Notes under the pieces: generated by a model
Told to the model about the DNA's origin: nothing
What the model saw: only the letters and a program-made list of their open reading frames with translations
Databases searched by the model: none
Shown here: positions 32,969 to 41,338 of the stretch, piece after piece
Numbering within the stretch: the first letter of the stretch is position 1
Layout: every line of letters begins with the position of its first letter
Made by a program: the position numbers and the translations under genes
Source: Clostridia bacterium
GTDB lineage: Bacteria > Bacillota > Clostridia > Christensenellales > QALW01
Direction of reading: 5' to 3'
Assembly: GCA_017502165.1 (NCBI GenBank)
Contig: JAFVVO010000031.1
Span: forward strand, 1-64,000
Length of the DNA: 64,000 bases

Positions 32969-34241
32969 TTCCTCCAAGCGTCCCATTGCGTCATATTTTA
33001 CAAACAACCTTCTGTTAAAGGTTGCGGCGGCAGTATTTGCCATTATTCTCTGGAGCTTCGTTACTATTCAGACGAACCCCGAAAGAACGAAAACTCTTCG
33101 GGATATTCCCGTAGCCCTGCAGGGTCTTGAAACCTTGGAGAGCAACGGCTTTACCCTGCGCGACAAATTCAGTGAAAACCCGCCCGTTATTACGGTAAAG
33201 GTAAGCGCAAAATATTCCGAGTTTATGTACATTGACGAAAGCGTTGTGTTTGCAAGCATTGACGTTTCAAAGATTACTACCGACGGTGCGGCAGGCGTAA
33301 ACGTTGGGGTTACGTTTTCTAACGTTGCAGAGGCTACGCTTATTTCCGTTGAGCCCAGAACAATAAACGTAACCGTCGATAAAATAGCAACCAAGGAGGT
33401 TCCTTTAGAGTTAAACAAGCTTAATGCGCTTCCCGAAGGCTTAACCTCTCTGCATCCGCAAATGCCCGAAAACGTAAGCATTTCCGGCTCAAGCTATTAC
33501 GTTGAACGAATTTCCAAAGCGCTTGTGGACGTGGACTTATCTCTTTTAACCGACGGACAAATTATAAATCAGGCTTGCCGTTTCGTTGACGAAAACAATA
33601 ACCCCATAAAATTCGAGGGTTCCTCCGTTACCGTTGATATGGACGTGCAAACCCTTAAGGAGCTTCCCGTTAACACCAACGGCTCAATTAAAAACTCAGG
33701 CAAGGTCGCCGAGGGATATGAATTTACCGGTGTTTCGGTTGGCAAGGTTACCGTTTGCGGCCACGCTGACGATATTGCCAACTTAACCGAGCTCAATATC
33801 CGTCCCATAGATATTTTAGGAAAAAGTGAATCCTTCCAGCAACAAGCTCAGCTGATACTTCCTGCAGGAATTTCTCTTGTTTCCGAAGCTCCTCAAGCAA
33901 AAATAACCATTTCCGAAAAGAAGGAAACCGTAACCTTCGAATGCCCCGTCTCTGTTTCAAACCTTGCAAGCGGACACACGGCAGTTATAACCTCCTCAGG
34001 CAAAACGGTTAATATTTCTGCTGACGGAAATATTGATATTAAAGCCTCAGTTTCCGTAACGGCACCTAAATCGGTTTTAAGCTCCGTTAAAGCCACTGAC
34101 ATTATCGTGCGTCTTTCTCTGTTAGGAAAGGAAGCGGGCATTTATGAGCTGACTCCCGTGGTTACCTTAAACTCCTCCTTTGCTTCCAGCGTTAGTGCAC
34201 AAATAGTTTCTCCCACACAGCTTCACGTTACGATAAGCTAA
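32955..34241 (+). CDS. cdaR: YbbR-domain protein CdaR, regulator of CdaA
   Basis: The 428-residue protein has one N-terminal membrane helix (about 22-42) and a long extracellular part with about four YbbR repeats, each with a pattern like RDIPVALQG or KEVPLEL and ending ISVEPRTINVTVDK-like strands. CdaR binds and modulates CdaA from outside the membrane. ATG 32955 has AAGGAGG upstream and lies 14 bp inside cdaA. Confidence 0.93.
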   Translation: MRKNNSSKRPIASYFTNNLLLKVAAAVFAIILWSFVTIQTNPERTKTLRDIPVALQGLETLESNGFTLRDKFSENPPVITVKVSAKYSEFMYIDESVVFASIDVSKITTDGAAGVNVGVTFSNVAEATLISVEPRTINVTVDKIATKEVPLELNKLNALPEGLTSLHPQMPENVSISGSSYYVERISKALVDVDLSLLTDGQIINQACRFVDENNNPIKFEGSSVTVDMDVQTLKELPVNTNGSIKNSGKVAEGYEFTGVSVGKVTVCGHADDIANLTELNIRPIDILGKSESFQQQAQLILPAGISLVSEAPQAKITISEKKETVTFECPVSVSNLASGHTAVITSSGKTVNISADGNIDIKASVSVTAPKSVLSSVKATDIIVRLSLLGKEAGIYELTPVVTLNSSFASSVSAQIVSPTQLHVTIS

Positions 34242-34282
34242 ATAAAACTTTACATTTTCAAACTAAGTGTAACACTTTCAAG

Positions 34283-34313
34283 CCCGGAGTTAATTAACTC
34301 CGGGTTCTTTTTT
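34283..34313 (+). terminator. Terminator of cdaA-cdaR
   Basis: CCCGGAGTT/AACTCCGGG arms, 4-nt loop, then TTCTTTTTTATTT. Confidence 0.9.
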
Positions 34314-34355
34314 ATTTAATGTTGCATTTGATAGTATAACTCACCAAAACATTAA

Positions 34356-34381
34356 AAGCACCTGCCTCAAAGCAGGTGCTT
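34356..34381 (-). terminator. Terminator of the DUF1846 gene
   Basis: AAGCACCTGC/GCAGGTGCTT with a 6-nt loop, followed by TTTTAATG on the minus strand, 7 bp past the stop. Confidence 0.82.
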
Positions 34382-34387
34382 ATTTAT

Positions 34388-35863
34388 TTAATATGAACTT
34401 TTAGTTCTGCGAATAGGCTCGCAGGTGTAATTAACTCCAAGCTTTTTAAGCACCTTTTCGTCAGCATCGCAAAGCATAACGGAAGAGTGCATCTGCATTC
34501 CGCGAAGACGCGAAATAGTTTCCAATGCCTTATTTGCCTGAGGATTTACCACCGCAGAAGACGAAAGAGCTATAAGCATTTCGTTAGAATTAAGGTGGGA
34601 GGTTAAGGAGCCGAAGGTCTCTCTTTTAAGCTTAACGATAGGCTCAATAAAGGTTTGTGAAATAAGCGGAACGTCGTCATCAATGCCTGCCATAAGCTTC
34701 ATAGCGTTAAGAAGTGCCGCTGAAACAGAGCCTAAAAGGTTGCTTGTTTTGCCGGTAACTATCTTTCCGTTATCCAGCTCAATAGCTACCGCGTGGTTGT
34801 CAACCTGCTGTGCCTTATCAAGCGCAGGCTTAACTACCTTTCGGTCTTCAACGCTGACGCTTGCCTGCTTCATAATGGACTCAACCTTACTGATGGCGCT
34901 TTCCCCTACGTTGCCGAGCACCTTATCGCACTTAATTTTGAAATAGCGGCGGATAATCTCCTGCTTTGCCGCATCACACACGGCTTCATCGTCAAAAATG
35001 CATTTGCCCGCCATATTAACACCCATATCCGTAGGTGACTTATAGGGGCTTGAGCCTAAAATAGATTCAAGTATTGCCTTAAGAAGCGGGAATGCTTCAA
35101 CGTCACGGTTATAATTGGTGGTCATTTCACCGTAAGCTTCCAGGTGGAAGGGGTCGATCATATTAAGGTCGTTAAGATCTGCCGTTGCGGCTTCATAAGC
35201 CAGGTTAACGGGATGCTTAAGGGGAAGATTCCAAATCGGGAAGGTTTCAAACTTTGCGTATCCTGCAGTAATGCCCCGCTTGTGCTCGTGATAAAGCTGA
35301 GACAAGCAAGTTGCAAGCTTTCCGCTTCCGGGGCCGGGCGCAGTAACTATAACAAGGGGCTTCGTGGTTTCGATATATTCGTTTCTGCCGTAGCCGTCCT
35401 CGCTTACGATTAAAGGAATATTATTAGGATATCCCACAATAGGATAATGAAGGTATACCTTAACTCCAAGGTTAATAAGCTTCTTTTTGAACATATCGGC
35501 GGCATACTGACCGGTGTAGCAGGTAAGCACCACGCTTGAAACGGTCAAGCCTAAGTTTCCGAAAGCGTCAATAAGGCGGAGCACGTCGTTATCGTAGGAA
35601 ATACCTAAATCTCCGCGAATCTTGTTTCGTTCAATGTCTCCTGCATTAATGGCAATAATGATTTCGGCACAGTCCTTTAAGTGCAGAAGCATTTTAATCT
35701 TACTGTCAGGCTCAAAGCCGGGAAGAACTCGGGATGCGTGAAAATCGTCAAAAAGCTTACCGCCAAGCTCAAGATAAAGCTTGCCGTTGAACTTTTCAAT
35801 TCTTTCCTGAATATGCTGCGATTGCAATTTCAAATATTTTTCGTTATCAAAACCGATTTTCAT
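34388..35863 (-). CDS. DUF1846 domain-containing protein
   Basis: The 491-residue cytoplasmic protein matches the DUF1846 family from its opening KIGFDNEKYLKLQSQHI through VVTAPGPGSGKLATCLSQLYH (a P-loop-like GPGSGK) to KNLLGSVSAALLNA-type C-terminal segments. Members are about 490-500 residues, conserved in Firmicutes, and lack a settled biochemical role. It stands alone with its own terminator, upstream of dacF on the same strand. Confidence 0.9.
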   Translation of the reverse strand: MKIGFDNEKYLKLQSQHIQERIEKFNGKLYLELGGKLFDDFHASRVLPGFEPDSKIKMLLHLKDCAEIIIAINAGDIERNKIRGDLGISYDNDVLRLIDAFGNLGLTVSSVVLTCYTGQYAADMFKKKLINLGVKVYLHYPIVGYPNNIPLIVSEDGYGRNEYIETTKPLVIVTAPGPGSGKLATCLSQLYHEHKRGITAGYAKFETFPIWNLPLKHPVNLAYEAATADLNDLNMIDPFHLEAYGEMTTNYNRDVEAFPLLKAILESILGSSPYKSPTDMGVNMAGKCIFDDEAVCDAAKQEIIRRYFKIKCDKVLGNVGESAISKVESIMKQASVSVEDRKVVKPALDKAQQVDNHAVAIELDNGKIVTGKTSNLLGSVSAALLNAMKLMAGIDDDVPLISQTFIEPIVKLKRETFGSLTSHLNSNEMLIALSSSAVVNPQANKALETISRLRGMQMHSSVMLCDADEKVLKKLGVNYTCEPIRRTKSSY

Positions 35864-35896
35864 TTTGTGCCGTCCTTTTGTAATTAAATCTATTTC

Positions 35897-37327
35897 TTAC
35901 AACATAGTTCTGTTACCGGGGCGTGAGCCTCTTTTTCTGCGCCTGCCTGTTAAATTCTTCTGCCTTGCGCGGACACGAAGCATTTGACGCTTACGCAAGA
36001 ACAGTGCCAACATTATTAAAACTGCCAAACCGATAATAATACAAAACGGAATAAGGAAATATGGGCTCAACAAAAAGCCAAAGGAAATTCTTACTTTACC
36101 CTTAATTCCAAGGGAGGTCAAGTCCTCAAAGGTGGGAATTTCCGCATCAACGTTTCGTGCCGCCACCGCCTGCGCAACGTAGATAACCTCGTTTTTATAA
36201 ACAAATTCCACGTCACCCACATATTGACCTGCAATTACGGGTGCCTGAATATTAGGATACCGCACAGATACGGTTTTATCATCAAAGGCGCGTATCTTGG
36301 TGCCATCGTCACCGGTAACAGTTACAAATTTATCCTCATCATTTTTCTGAATATAAATTTCAAGCTGACCGTTTGATTCGTCTTCCTTATCGGCATTTTC
36401 AATATCAACAACAATCTTCTTCTGAGGAAGAATCTCGTTGGCGTTAAAGGTATCGAAATTAGTAAGGCAATGCTTTAATATGGCAACAGTGTCAGGGTCT
36501 CTGTCCCCCTTCAGTGAATTGGTTACGACTATAACTATTCTTCTGCCGTCTCTTTCGTAAAAGGTTGCAAGGCAGTTACCTGCAGTTGAAGTATATCCCG
36601 TTTTAATTCCCTTAAAGCCGGGGTATGGACTTGAGCCTTCGCGCAAAAGCAGGTTAGTGTTGTAATAGGTTACCTTGCTTTCGGCATTCATATCCCCTTT
36701 AGGATACACCGTTGCAGTATAGCTTACCTTTGAAAATATTTTCACAAGCTCGGGATTAGAAGCAAGCTCCGCTGCAAGCAGTGCCAAATCGTAAGTGGTA
36801 GTGTAATGCGCCTTAGCATCAAAGCCGTGAGCGTTTACGAAGTGAGAATTTTCCATTCCCAGCTCCTGCGCCTTTTCGTTCATCAGAGTAGCAAACGCTT
36901 TTTCTCCGCCCGAAACAACGAAAGCCAAAGTCTTTGCCGCATCGTTTCCGCTGGGAAGCATCATAGCAGAGAACAAATCTCTTATGCTTATTTTATCTCC
37001 TACGCTAAGGTTTGCACTTGATGAGCCCTCAGGAATATCTATCATTTCGCTTGTAACGGTAATAAGCTCATCGTGTCTGCCCTTGGTCTGCTCATAGGCA
37101 ACAAGAAGCGTCATCATTTTAGTTAAGCTGGCGGGAGTACACTGCTTGTTAATGTTCTTAGCATATAAAATAGAATCAGTATCTAAATCAATAGCGATAC
37201 CGCCTACGCCAACGATTGATGGTTGACCTGACGAAGACTGAAGAATAGGCTTCGCCTGAACGGAAACCGTTACGGTTGCAACTATAACCGCAAATAAAAG
37301 AAATTTATATAAAAATCTTTTAAGCAT
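35897..37327 (-). CDS. D-alanyl-D-alanine carboxypeptidase (S11 family, DacF/DacA type)
   Basis: The 476-residue penicillin-binding protein has a signal peptide (1-25), SLTK with nucleophile Ser67 and Lys70, SGN (126-128) and KTG (242-244). A C-terminal PBP5-like domain is followed by a membrane helix (about 425-447) and an Arg-rich tail (RKRQMLRVRARQKN). It trims pentapeptide side chains of peptidoglycan outside the cell. ATG 37327 has AAGGAG 8 nt upstream; the longer frame to 37495 has no supporting site. Whether it is vegetative (DacA) or sporulation-specific (DacF) is not decided. Confidence 0.93.
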   Translation of the reverse strand: MLKRFLYKFLLFAVIVATVTVSVQAKPILQSSSGQPSIVGVGGIAIDLDTDSILYAKNINKQCTPASLTKMMTLLVAYEQTKGRHDELITVTSEMIDIPEGSSSANLSVGDKISIRDLFSAMMLPSGNDAAKTLAFVVSGGEKAFATLMNEKAQELGMENSHFVNAHGFDAKAHYTTTYDLALLAAELASNPELVKIFSKVSYTATVYPKGDMNAESKVTYYNTNLLLREGSSPYPGFKGIKTGYTSTAGNCLATFYERDGRRIVIVVTNSLKGDRDPDTVAILKHCLTNFDTFNANEILPQKKIVVDIENADKEDESNGQLEIYIQKNDEDKFVTVTGDDGTKIRAFDDKTVSVRYPNIQAPVIAGQYVGDVEFVYKNEVIYVAQAVAARNVDAEIPTFEDLTSLGIKGKVRISFGFLLSPYFLIPFCIIIGLAVLIMLALFLRKRQMLRVRARQKNLTGRRRKRGSRPGNRTML

Positions 37328-37502
37328 AAGCCCTCTCCTTAATTTTGCCCTGTAAAGACAATAATACACCAATATAATATTACTATATAATACAGTATAA
37401 TATACGTTTCGTCTTTTGTAAACAACTTTTGCAAAAATAAATAAAAGTTTGTGCGCAAAAGATGCCCCACCACAATAAAAATGCTTTGCTTTCACGATGA
37501 AG

Positions 37503-37534
37503 AAAAAACGGCAAGCTCTGCTTGCCGCTTTTTA
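37503..37534. terminator. Bidirectional terminator
   Basis: CGGCAAGC/GCTTGCCG arms, 3-nt loop, A-run before and T-run after. It lies upstream of dacF and beyond hairpin array 3. Confidence 0.8.
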
Positions 37535-37605
37535 TGTCTATGTGCTACAAAAAAGATATTTTCGGCATTATTGAGTATGAATTCGAATTCTTACATTTTT
37601 AGTGA

Positions 37606-37770
37606 AGTATCGGCTAACGCCGATGTGAAGTTACGCCGTGGGCATAGTGAAGTTTTGTGCTGTCGCACAAAATGAAGTTAAGTGTGCCACCCACGCCCGC
37701 AGGCACTTAACGATGCGACGCATCGCTTCACGCGCCGAAGGTGTGCTTATCGTGCCACAAGGCACACTTA
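37606..37770. repeat. Hairpin array 3 (GTGAAGT spacer type)
   Basis: Spacer GTGAAGT occurs three times exactly plus ATGAAGT, alternating with hairpins CGGCtaacGCCG, ACGCCG..., TTGTGCtgtcGCACAA and a longer stem TTAAGTGTGCC/GGCACTTAA, then GCGACGCATCGC, a single reversed spacer CTTCAC, and GTGCCacaaGGCAC. The architecture matches arrays 1 and 2 but with its own spacer word. The whole 37535-37773 gap holds nothing else I can recognise apart from a short palindrome GAATTCGAATTC at 37580. Confidence 0.7.
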
Positions 37771-37773
37771 GTT

Positions 37774-37808
37774 AAAAAAAGACCTCGTCTTTCGATAAGG
37801 TCTTTTTT
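37774..37808 (-). terminator. Terminator of the unknown gene at 37820-38287
   Basis: AAAAAAGACCT/AGGTCTTTTTT arms around an 11-nt loop, 12 bp past the stop codon. Confidence 0.82.
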
Positions 37809-37819
37809 CTGGCTAATGA

Positions 37820-38287
37820 CTATAATTTTGATACAAATTTTTTCACAATGGTTACATTGCCAGAAGCATCTTTTTCAAAATGGGCATCAAAACAAAATCT
37901 TTTGTCCCATGCCCTTACGCTAAACGTATAGTCTTTGAGATCGTGGTAACCAAACTTAAACCTTAAAGAATCGTAAGTCAAATCATCCAAAACAGAGGTC
38001 TCAATTTCACCACCAAAACAGTTCACCCCGTCTTTGTAAAATTCAATAGCAGCCTTTTCTGCATTTGCAAAAGAGGAAATATAGCTTATCAAATCGTCTT
38101 TTGAAGAGGTATCTCTATGTTGTGTTGCAAAACGCAAAAGATATTTGTAGTAATCGTCAGGGTAATAGTCAATCACTATTGGAAAATGAAACAGACTATT
38201 CCTTATATAAACGGTTTCGGTATCATCTTTAACACAAATGTCAATGTCATATTCTGAAAATAATTCTTTCAAAAAATCAAAATGCAT
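37820..38287 (-). CDS. Soluble protein of unknown function between hairpin arrays
   Basis: The 155-residue protein is hydrophilic, acidic and aromatic-rich (for example FHFPIVIDYYPDDYYKYLLRF), with no signal or membrane helix. ATG 38287 has GGAGGAG upstream; the in-frame codon at 38338 lies in the promoter. It has a hairpin array on each side and shares its promoter cassette with the unrelated gene at 6269-6820. I do not recognise a family; an immunity-like or accessory role would be a guess. Confidence 0.75.
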   Translation of the reverse strand: MHFDFLKELFSEYDIDICVKDDTETVYIRNSLFHFPIVIDYYPDDYYKYLLRFATQHRDTSSKDDLISYISSFANAEKAAIEFYKDGVNCFGGEIETSVLDDLTYDSLRFKFGYHDLKDYTFSVRAWDKRFCFDAHFEKDASGNVTIVKKFVSKL

Positions 38288-38309
38288 ATCTACTCCTCCT
38301 TTCTTTTTA

Positions 38310-38338
38310 ACTATACCACACTCTCGCAAATAAATCAA
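38310..38338 (-). promoter_or_regulatory. Sigma-A-type promoter at the end of hairpin array 2
   Basis: Minus-strand TTGATT (38333-38338), 17-nt spacer, TATAGT (38310-38315), with the spacer ending GAGTGTGG. It is a near copy of the cassette at 6863-6891, including the adjoining AAGGC-tac-GCCTT hairpin. Confidence 0.85.
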
Positions 38339-38566
38339 GGCGTAGCCTTGTATATCATCCGAAACTTGTTGCGGTAGGTTTGCAGTGAAATATTCGGCTT
38401 GCGCCGAATGTGAAATAATTCACTGCGTGAATTGTGAAATATTGCTTCCTTTGGTCGCAATGTGAAATGAAATTTGCCCACATTCGCGTCAGCGAATATT
38501 TCACATTTGCGGAGCAAATATTTCACAGCGGAGCTATTTCACTTGCCCGCAAGGGCAAATTTCGTT
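38338..38566. repeat. Hairpin array 2 (GTGAAAT spacer type)
   Basis: After AAGGCgtaGCCTT and an ACTTGTTGCGG segment shared with array 1, the spacer switches to GTGAAAT(A): four forward copies alternate with hairpins such as TTCGGCttgcGCCGAA, ATTCACtgcGTGAAT and ATTGC...GCAAT. After a central stretch with TTCGCgtcaGCGAA, three reversed copies (ATTTCAC) alternate with TTTGCggaGCAAA, AGCggaGCT and TTGCCCgcaaGGGCAA. The array is thus a palindrome of palindromes. It lies between the unknown gene's promoter and the tRNA-Pro terminator. Confidence 0.75.
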
Positions 38567-38567
38567 G

Positions 38568-38610
38568 AAAAAAGCACACATTTGTCCGGTAGACAAATGT
38601 GTGCTTTTTT
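38568..38610 (-). terminator. Terminator of tRNA-Pro
   Basis: A perfect 18-bp stem (AAAAAAGCACACATTTGT and complement) with a 7-nt loop begins 1-2 nt beyond the tRNA 3' end. Confidence 0.9.
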
Positions 38611-38611
38611 C

Positions 38612-38688
38612 TGGTCTGGGTGAGAAGACTTGAACTTCCGGCCTCATGAACCCCATTCATGCACGCTACCAAACTGCGCCACACCCAG
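38612..38688 (-). tRNA. tRNA-Pro (anticodon GGG)
   Basis: Seventy-seven nucleotides: acceptor CTGGGTG/CACCCAG, discriminator A, encoded CCA. The anticodon stem CATGA/TCATG closes ATGGGGT, so the anticodon is GGG with G37. The C1-G72 pair is typical of bacterial tRNA-Pro. D-loop GTTTGGTAGC and T-loop GTTCAAGTC are present. Confidence 0.95.
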
Positions 38689-38821
38689 AAAACAAGCATA
38701 TTATATATGGAATGCTCGTTTATGTCAAGCAGAAATTTGACTATTTTTACGAAAATTTTTTAAGGGCTGTATAAACGGAAGAATGTTTGACAATAATTCC
38801 CTTTTGAAAGGAATGATTTGT

Positions 38822-39319
38822 TTGAAAAAAATTTTAAGCGTTATTTTTGTGATTATTACTTTAGTTTTAACGTGCTTTAACGTTAATGCCAAGAGCGACG
38901 TTGTGCGAATACATATCCGCGCCAACAGCAACAGCGAAGGCGACCAGCAGGTTAAGCTTTTGGTGCGTGATGAAATCAACGAATTTCTTGCGCCACTTTT
39001 GGTGCAGGCTAAAACGAAAAGCGAAGCCGAAAGCATAATAAAAGAAAATATCCCCCGTTTAGAAGAAATTGCCCGTTCAACCGCAAAATGCAACGTAAGC
39101 GTTGAGCTTAAGCAGGAATATTTCCCCGAAAAAACCTATAACCAAAGGGTTTATCCCGAGGGAGAATACACCGCCTTAATAATTTCTATCGGCAGCGGGC
39201 AGGGGCGTAACTGGTGGTGTGTGGCATTTCCTGCCATGTGCTATACCACCTCAAAGGAGAACAAGCCTCAATACAAATGGTTTTTCGTTGAATTTCTTGA
39301 AAGGATAGGTGTTTTATGA
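38822..39319 (+). CDS. spoIIR: Stage II sporulation protein R
   Basis: The 165-residue secreted protein has a signal peptide (about 1-22, ending NVNA) and the SpoIIR core: RIHIRANSNSEGDQQVKLLV and later YPEGEYTAL followed by GRNWWCVAFPAMC. SpoIIR is made in the forespore and triggers SpoIIGA to activate sigma-E in the mother cell. The start is TTG 38822, 9 nt after AAAGGA; the ATG at 38813 sits too close. It overlaps sleB by 4 bp (ATGA). Confidence 0.93.
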   Translation: MKKILSVIFVIITLVLTCFNVNAKSDVVRIHIRANSNSEGDQQVKLLVRDEINEFLAPLLVQAKTKSEAESIIKENIPRLEEIARSTAKCNVSVELKQEYFPEKTYNQRVYPEGEYTALIISIGSGQGRNWWCVAFPAMCYTTSKENKPQYKWFFVEFLERIGVL

Positions 39320-39945
39320 GAAAGATTTTTGCTCTGTTTTTAGTTGTTTCCCTGCTTTTTGTCTGCGTTTATGGTGCAACCTTGTCTTCAGGAAGCCGCG
39401 GTCAGCAGGTTAAGGAGCTGCAAATTGCCCTGAATAACAAGGGCTACGACGCAGGTGCCGCCGACGGAATATTCGGTGCAAAAACACGGTCTGCCGTTAT
39501 TCAGTTTCAAAAGGATTCAGGTCTGACTGCAGACGGTATCGCAGGGCCTAAAACCCTGGCAAAGCTGGGACTTCAGTCCTCGGCAAATATAAGCGACTCT
39601 GATATTTATTTAATTGCCCGCGCCGTTTACGGCGAAGCGCGGGGCGAGGTTTATTTAGGGCAGGTTGCCGTTGCGGCGGTAATTCTTAACAGAGTAAAGG
39701 ACCCGAATTTCCCCAACTCCGTTGCAGGTGTTGTGTATCAGCCGGGAGCCTTTGACGCAGTAAGTGACGGACAGATAAACCTTTCTCCCGACGAGCAGGC
39801 TATCCGCGCCGCCCGTGACGCCTTTAACGGCTGGGACCCTACCGACGGTTGCGTTTACTATTACAATCCCAAAACCGCCACAAACAAGTGGATGCTGAGC
39901 AAGGAAGTGACATTAACAGTTGGCAACCACGTGTTTTGCAGATAA
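39316..39945 (+). CDS. sleB: Spore cortex-lytic enzyme SleB
   Basis: The 209-residue exported protein has a signal peptide (1-20), a peptidoglycan-binding repeat (about 25-88, GSRGQQVKELQIALNNKGY) and a Hydrolase_2 domain (about 95-209) with ARAVYGEARGE including the catalytic Glu, and the C-terminal GNHVFCR. SleB is a lytic transglycosylase that degrades cortex at germination. It is coupled to spoIIR upstream and 39 bp before ypeB. Confidence 0.94.
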   Translation: MRKIFALFLVVSLLFVCVYGATLSSGSRGQQVKELQIALNNKGYDAGAADGIFGAKTRSAVIQFQKDSGLTADGIAGPKTLAKLGLQSSANISDSDIYLIARAVYGEARGEVYLGQVAVAAVILNRVKDPNFPNSVAGVVYQPGAFDAVSDGQINLSPDEQAIRAARDAFNGWDPTDGCVYYYNPKTATNKWMLSKEVTLTVGNHVFCR

Positions 39946-39984
39946 CAAGTTTAGCACAAATTCTTGAGTAATCCGGAGTAAAAT

Positions 39985-41271
39985 ATGAAAAAGATACTGT
40001 TATTCGTTCTCATTTTTGTTTTGTTTGCCCTTTTATGCGGTGTAAGCGTTGCGGCAATATTGGAATCCAACAAGGCTCTTGAAACAAAGCTCCGCCTTGA
40101 AAACACAATGCAGGAATCCTTCCAGAATGCAGTTAGCGAGATGCGCAATCTTGAGGCTGACCTTTCTAAAATTTTAATTACCACCAACCAACGTACTACC
40201 GTTAATTTGCTTTCAAGCCTCGCGCTGAAAAGCGCCGCCTGCTCCCAAGCTCTTTCAAAGCTTCCTATCGTGTCAACGGGAATACAAAGCACGCTGAAAT
40301 TTACCAATCAGCTTTCCTCATACTGCGCTACGATTCTTAAAAGCTTCTCTTTAGACGGCGTTCTGCCCGAAAATTTTTCTATTCAGATGCTTCAGTTTTT
40401 AGAAACGGCGCAAAAGGTAAACGCGGAGCTGGCAATATGCGAAAGTCAGGTGCTGTCGGGAGAAATTAAGCTGACGGAGTTTTCTCCCGAGGAGACAGAC
40501 AGCGAGGGTCTTTTCGGCAACGTGGACGAAAACGTAATAGAATATCCGTCGGTTATTTTTGACGGCCCCTTTTCCGACGGGCAGGAAAGCAACACTCCCA
40601 AGGAAAAACGGGCAGAGGTTTCCGTTCAGCAAGCCACAGAATTTGTTTCTTCCCTTAATCTTGGCTTAGAATTTTCAAAAGAGGTTAAGGGCGCGTTGCC
40701 TGCATACGAATTTTCGGCAGAAGAAAAATACTGCCAAATAACTAAAAACGGCGGAATGCTTCTGATGTACCTTTCCTCCCGTGCAGCGCAGGAAAGCGTT
40801 TTAACTTTGGAGCAAGCCTTAGAGCGCGCTCTGGATTTTGCAAACAAGCTTAATTACGGCAAAATTGAAAACGTATGGCAGGAATATTACGGCAACTTTA
40901 TCGTGTTTAACTTTGCGCCCGTAATTGACGACGTGATTGTTTATCCCGACCTTTTCAAAATCAAGGTTGCTCTCGATAACGGTGAAATCGTAGGATTTGA
41001 GGGTAAAAGCTACGTAATTAACCATCAGGAAAGAACCATTGAGGATATTATGGTATTAAAGGAAGAGGCGGCGCAGAATCTTAAGGAGGATTTTGCCCTT
41101 TCCTCCGCACGAAAATGCCTTATCTCCGTAAATAACAAGGAGCTTTTGTGCTGGGAATTTTTCGGCAAGTATAAGGATATGCGCTACGCCGTTTACGTTT
41201 CCGCTCTTGACGGTGAGGAAAAGGTTTCATTCCGCATAATAGGTACCGATTCGGGACAGATGGCAATGTAG
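39985..41271 (+). CDS. ypeB: Germination protein YpeB
   Basis: The 428-residue protein has an N-terminal membrane helix (3-25), a helical region and C-terminal PepSY-like repeats (GKIENVWQEYYGNFIVFNFAP quoted to 20: GKIENVWQEYYGNFIVFNFA). YpeB stabilises and localises SleB in the spore inner membrane. The sleB-ypeB order is conserved in spore formers. Weak ribosome binding site CCGGAG lies before ATG 39985. Confidence 0.92.
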   Translation: MKKILLFVLIFVLFALLCGVSVAAILESNKALETKLRLENTMQESFQNAVSEMRNLEADLSKILITTNQRTTVNLLSSLALKSAACSQALSKLPIVSTGIQSTLKFTNQLSSYCATILKSFSLDGVLPENFSIQMLQFLETAQKVNAELAICESQVLSGEIKLTEFSPEETDSEGLFGNVDENVIEYPSVIFDGPFSDGQESNTPKEKRAEVSVQQATEFVSSLNLGLEFSKEVKGALPAYEFSAEEKYCQITKNGGMLLMYLSSRAAQESVLTLEQALERALDFANKLNYGKIENVWQEYYGNFIVFNFAPVIDDVIVYPDLFKIKVALDNGEIVGFEGKSYVINHQERTIEDIMVLKEEAAQNLKEDFALSSARKCLISVNNKELLCWEFFGKYKDMRYAVYVSALDGEEKVSFRIIGTDSGQMAM

Positions 41272-41278
41272 TTTTTTC

Positions 41279-41307
41279 TTGCGAAAAACTAAAAAATATG
41301 ATAAACT
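41279..41307 (+). promoter_or_regulatory. Candidate promoter of the TtcA-like gene
   Basis: TTGCGA (41279-41284), 17-nt spacer, TAAACT (41302-41307). A weak hairpin AGTTTTTtcttgcgAAAAACT overlaps it at 41271-41290 and may end ypeB transcription. Confidence 0.55.
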
Positions 41308-41338
41308 GATTTTCGTAAAAACTTTTGCGGGAGGTTTT

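Noticed and set aside
38761-38822. Sigma-F promoter for spoIIR
   Set aside because: GTATA occurs at about 38769, but no GGnnAnAnT box follows at the required 15-nt spacing.
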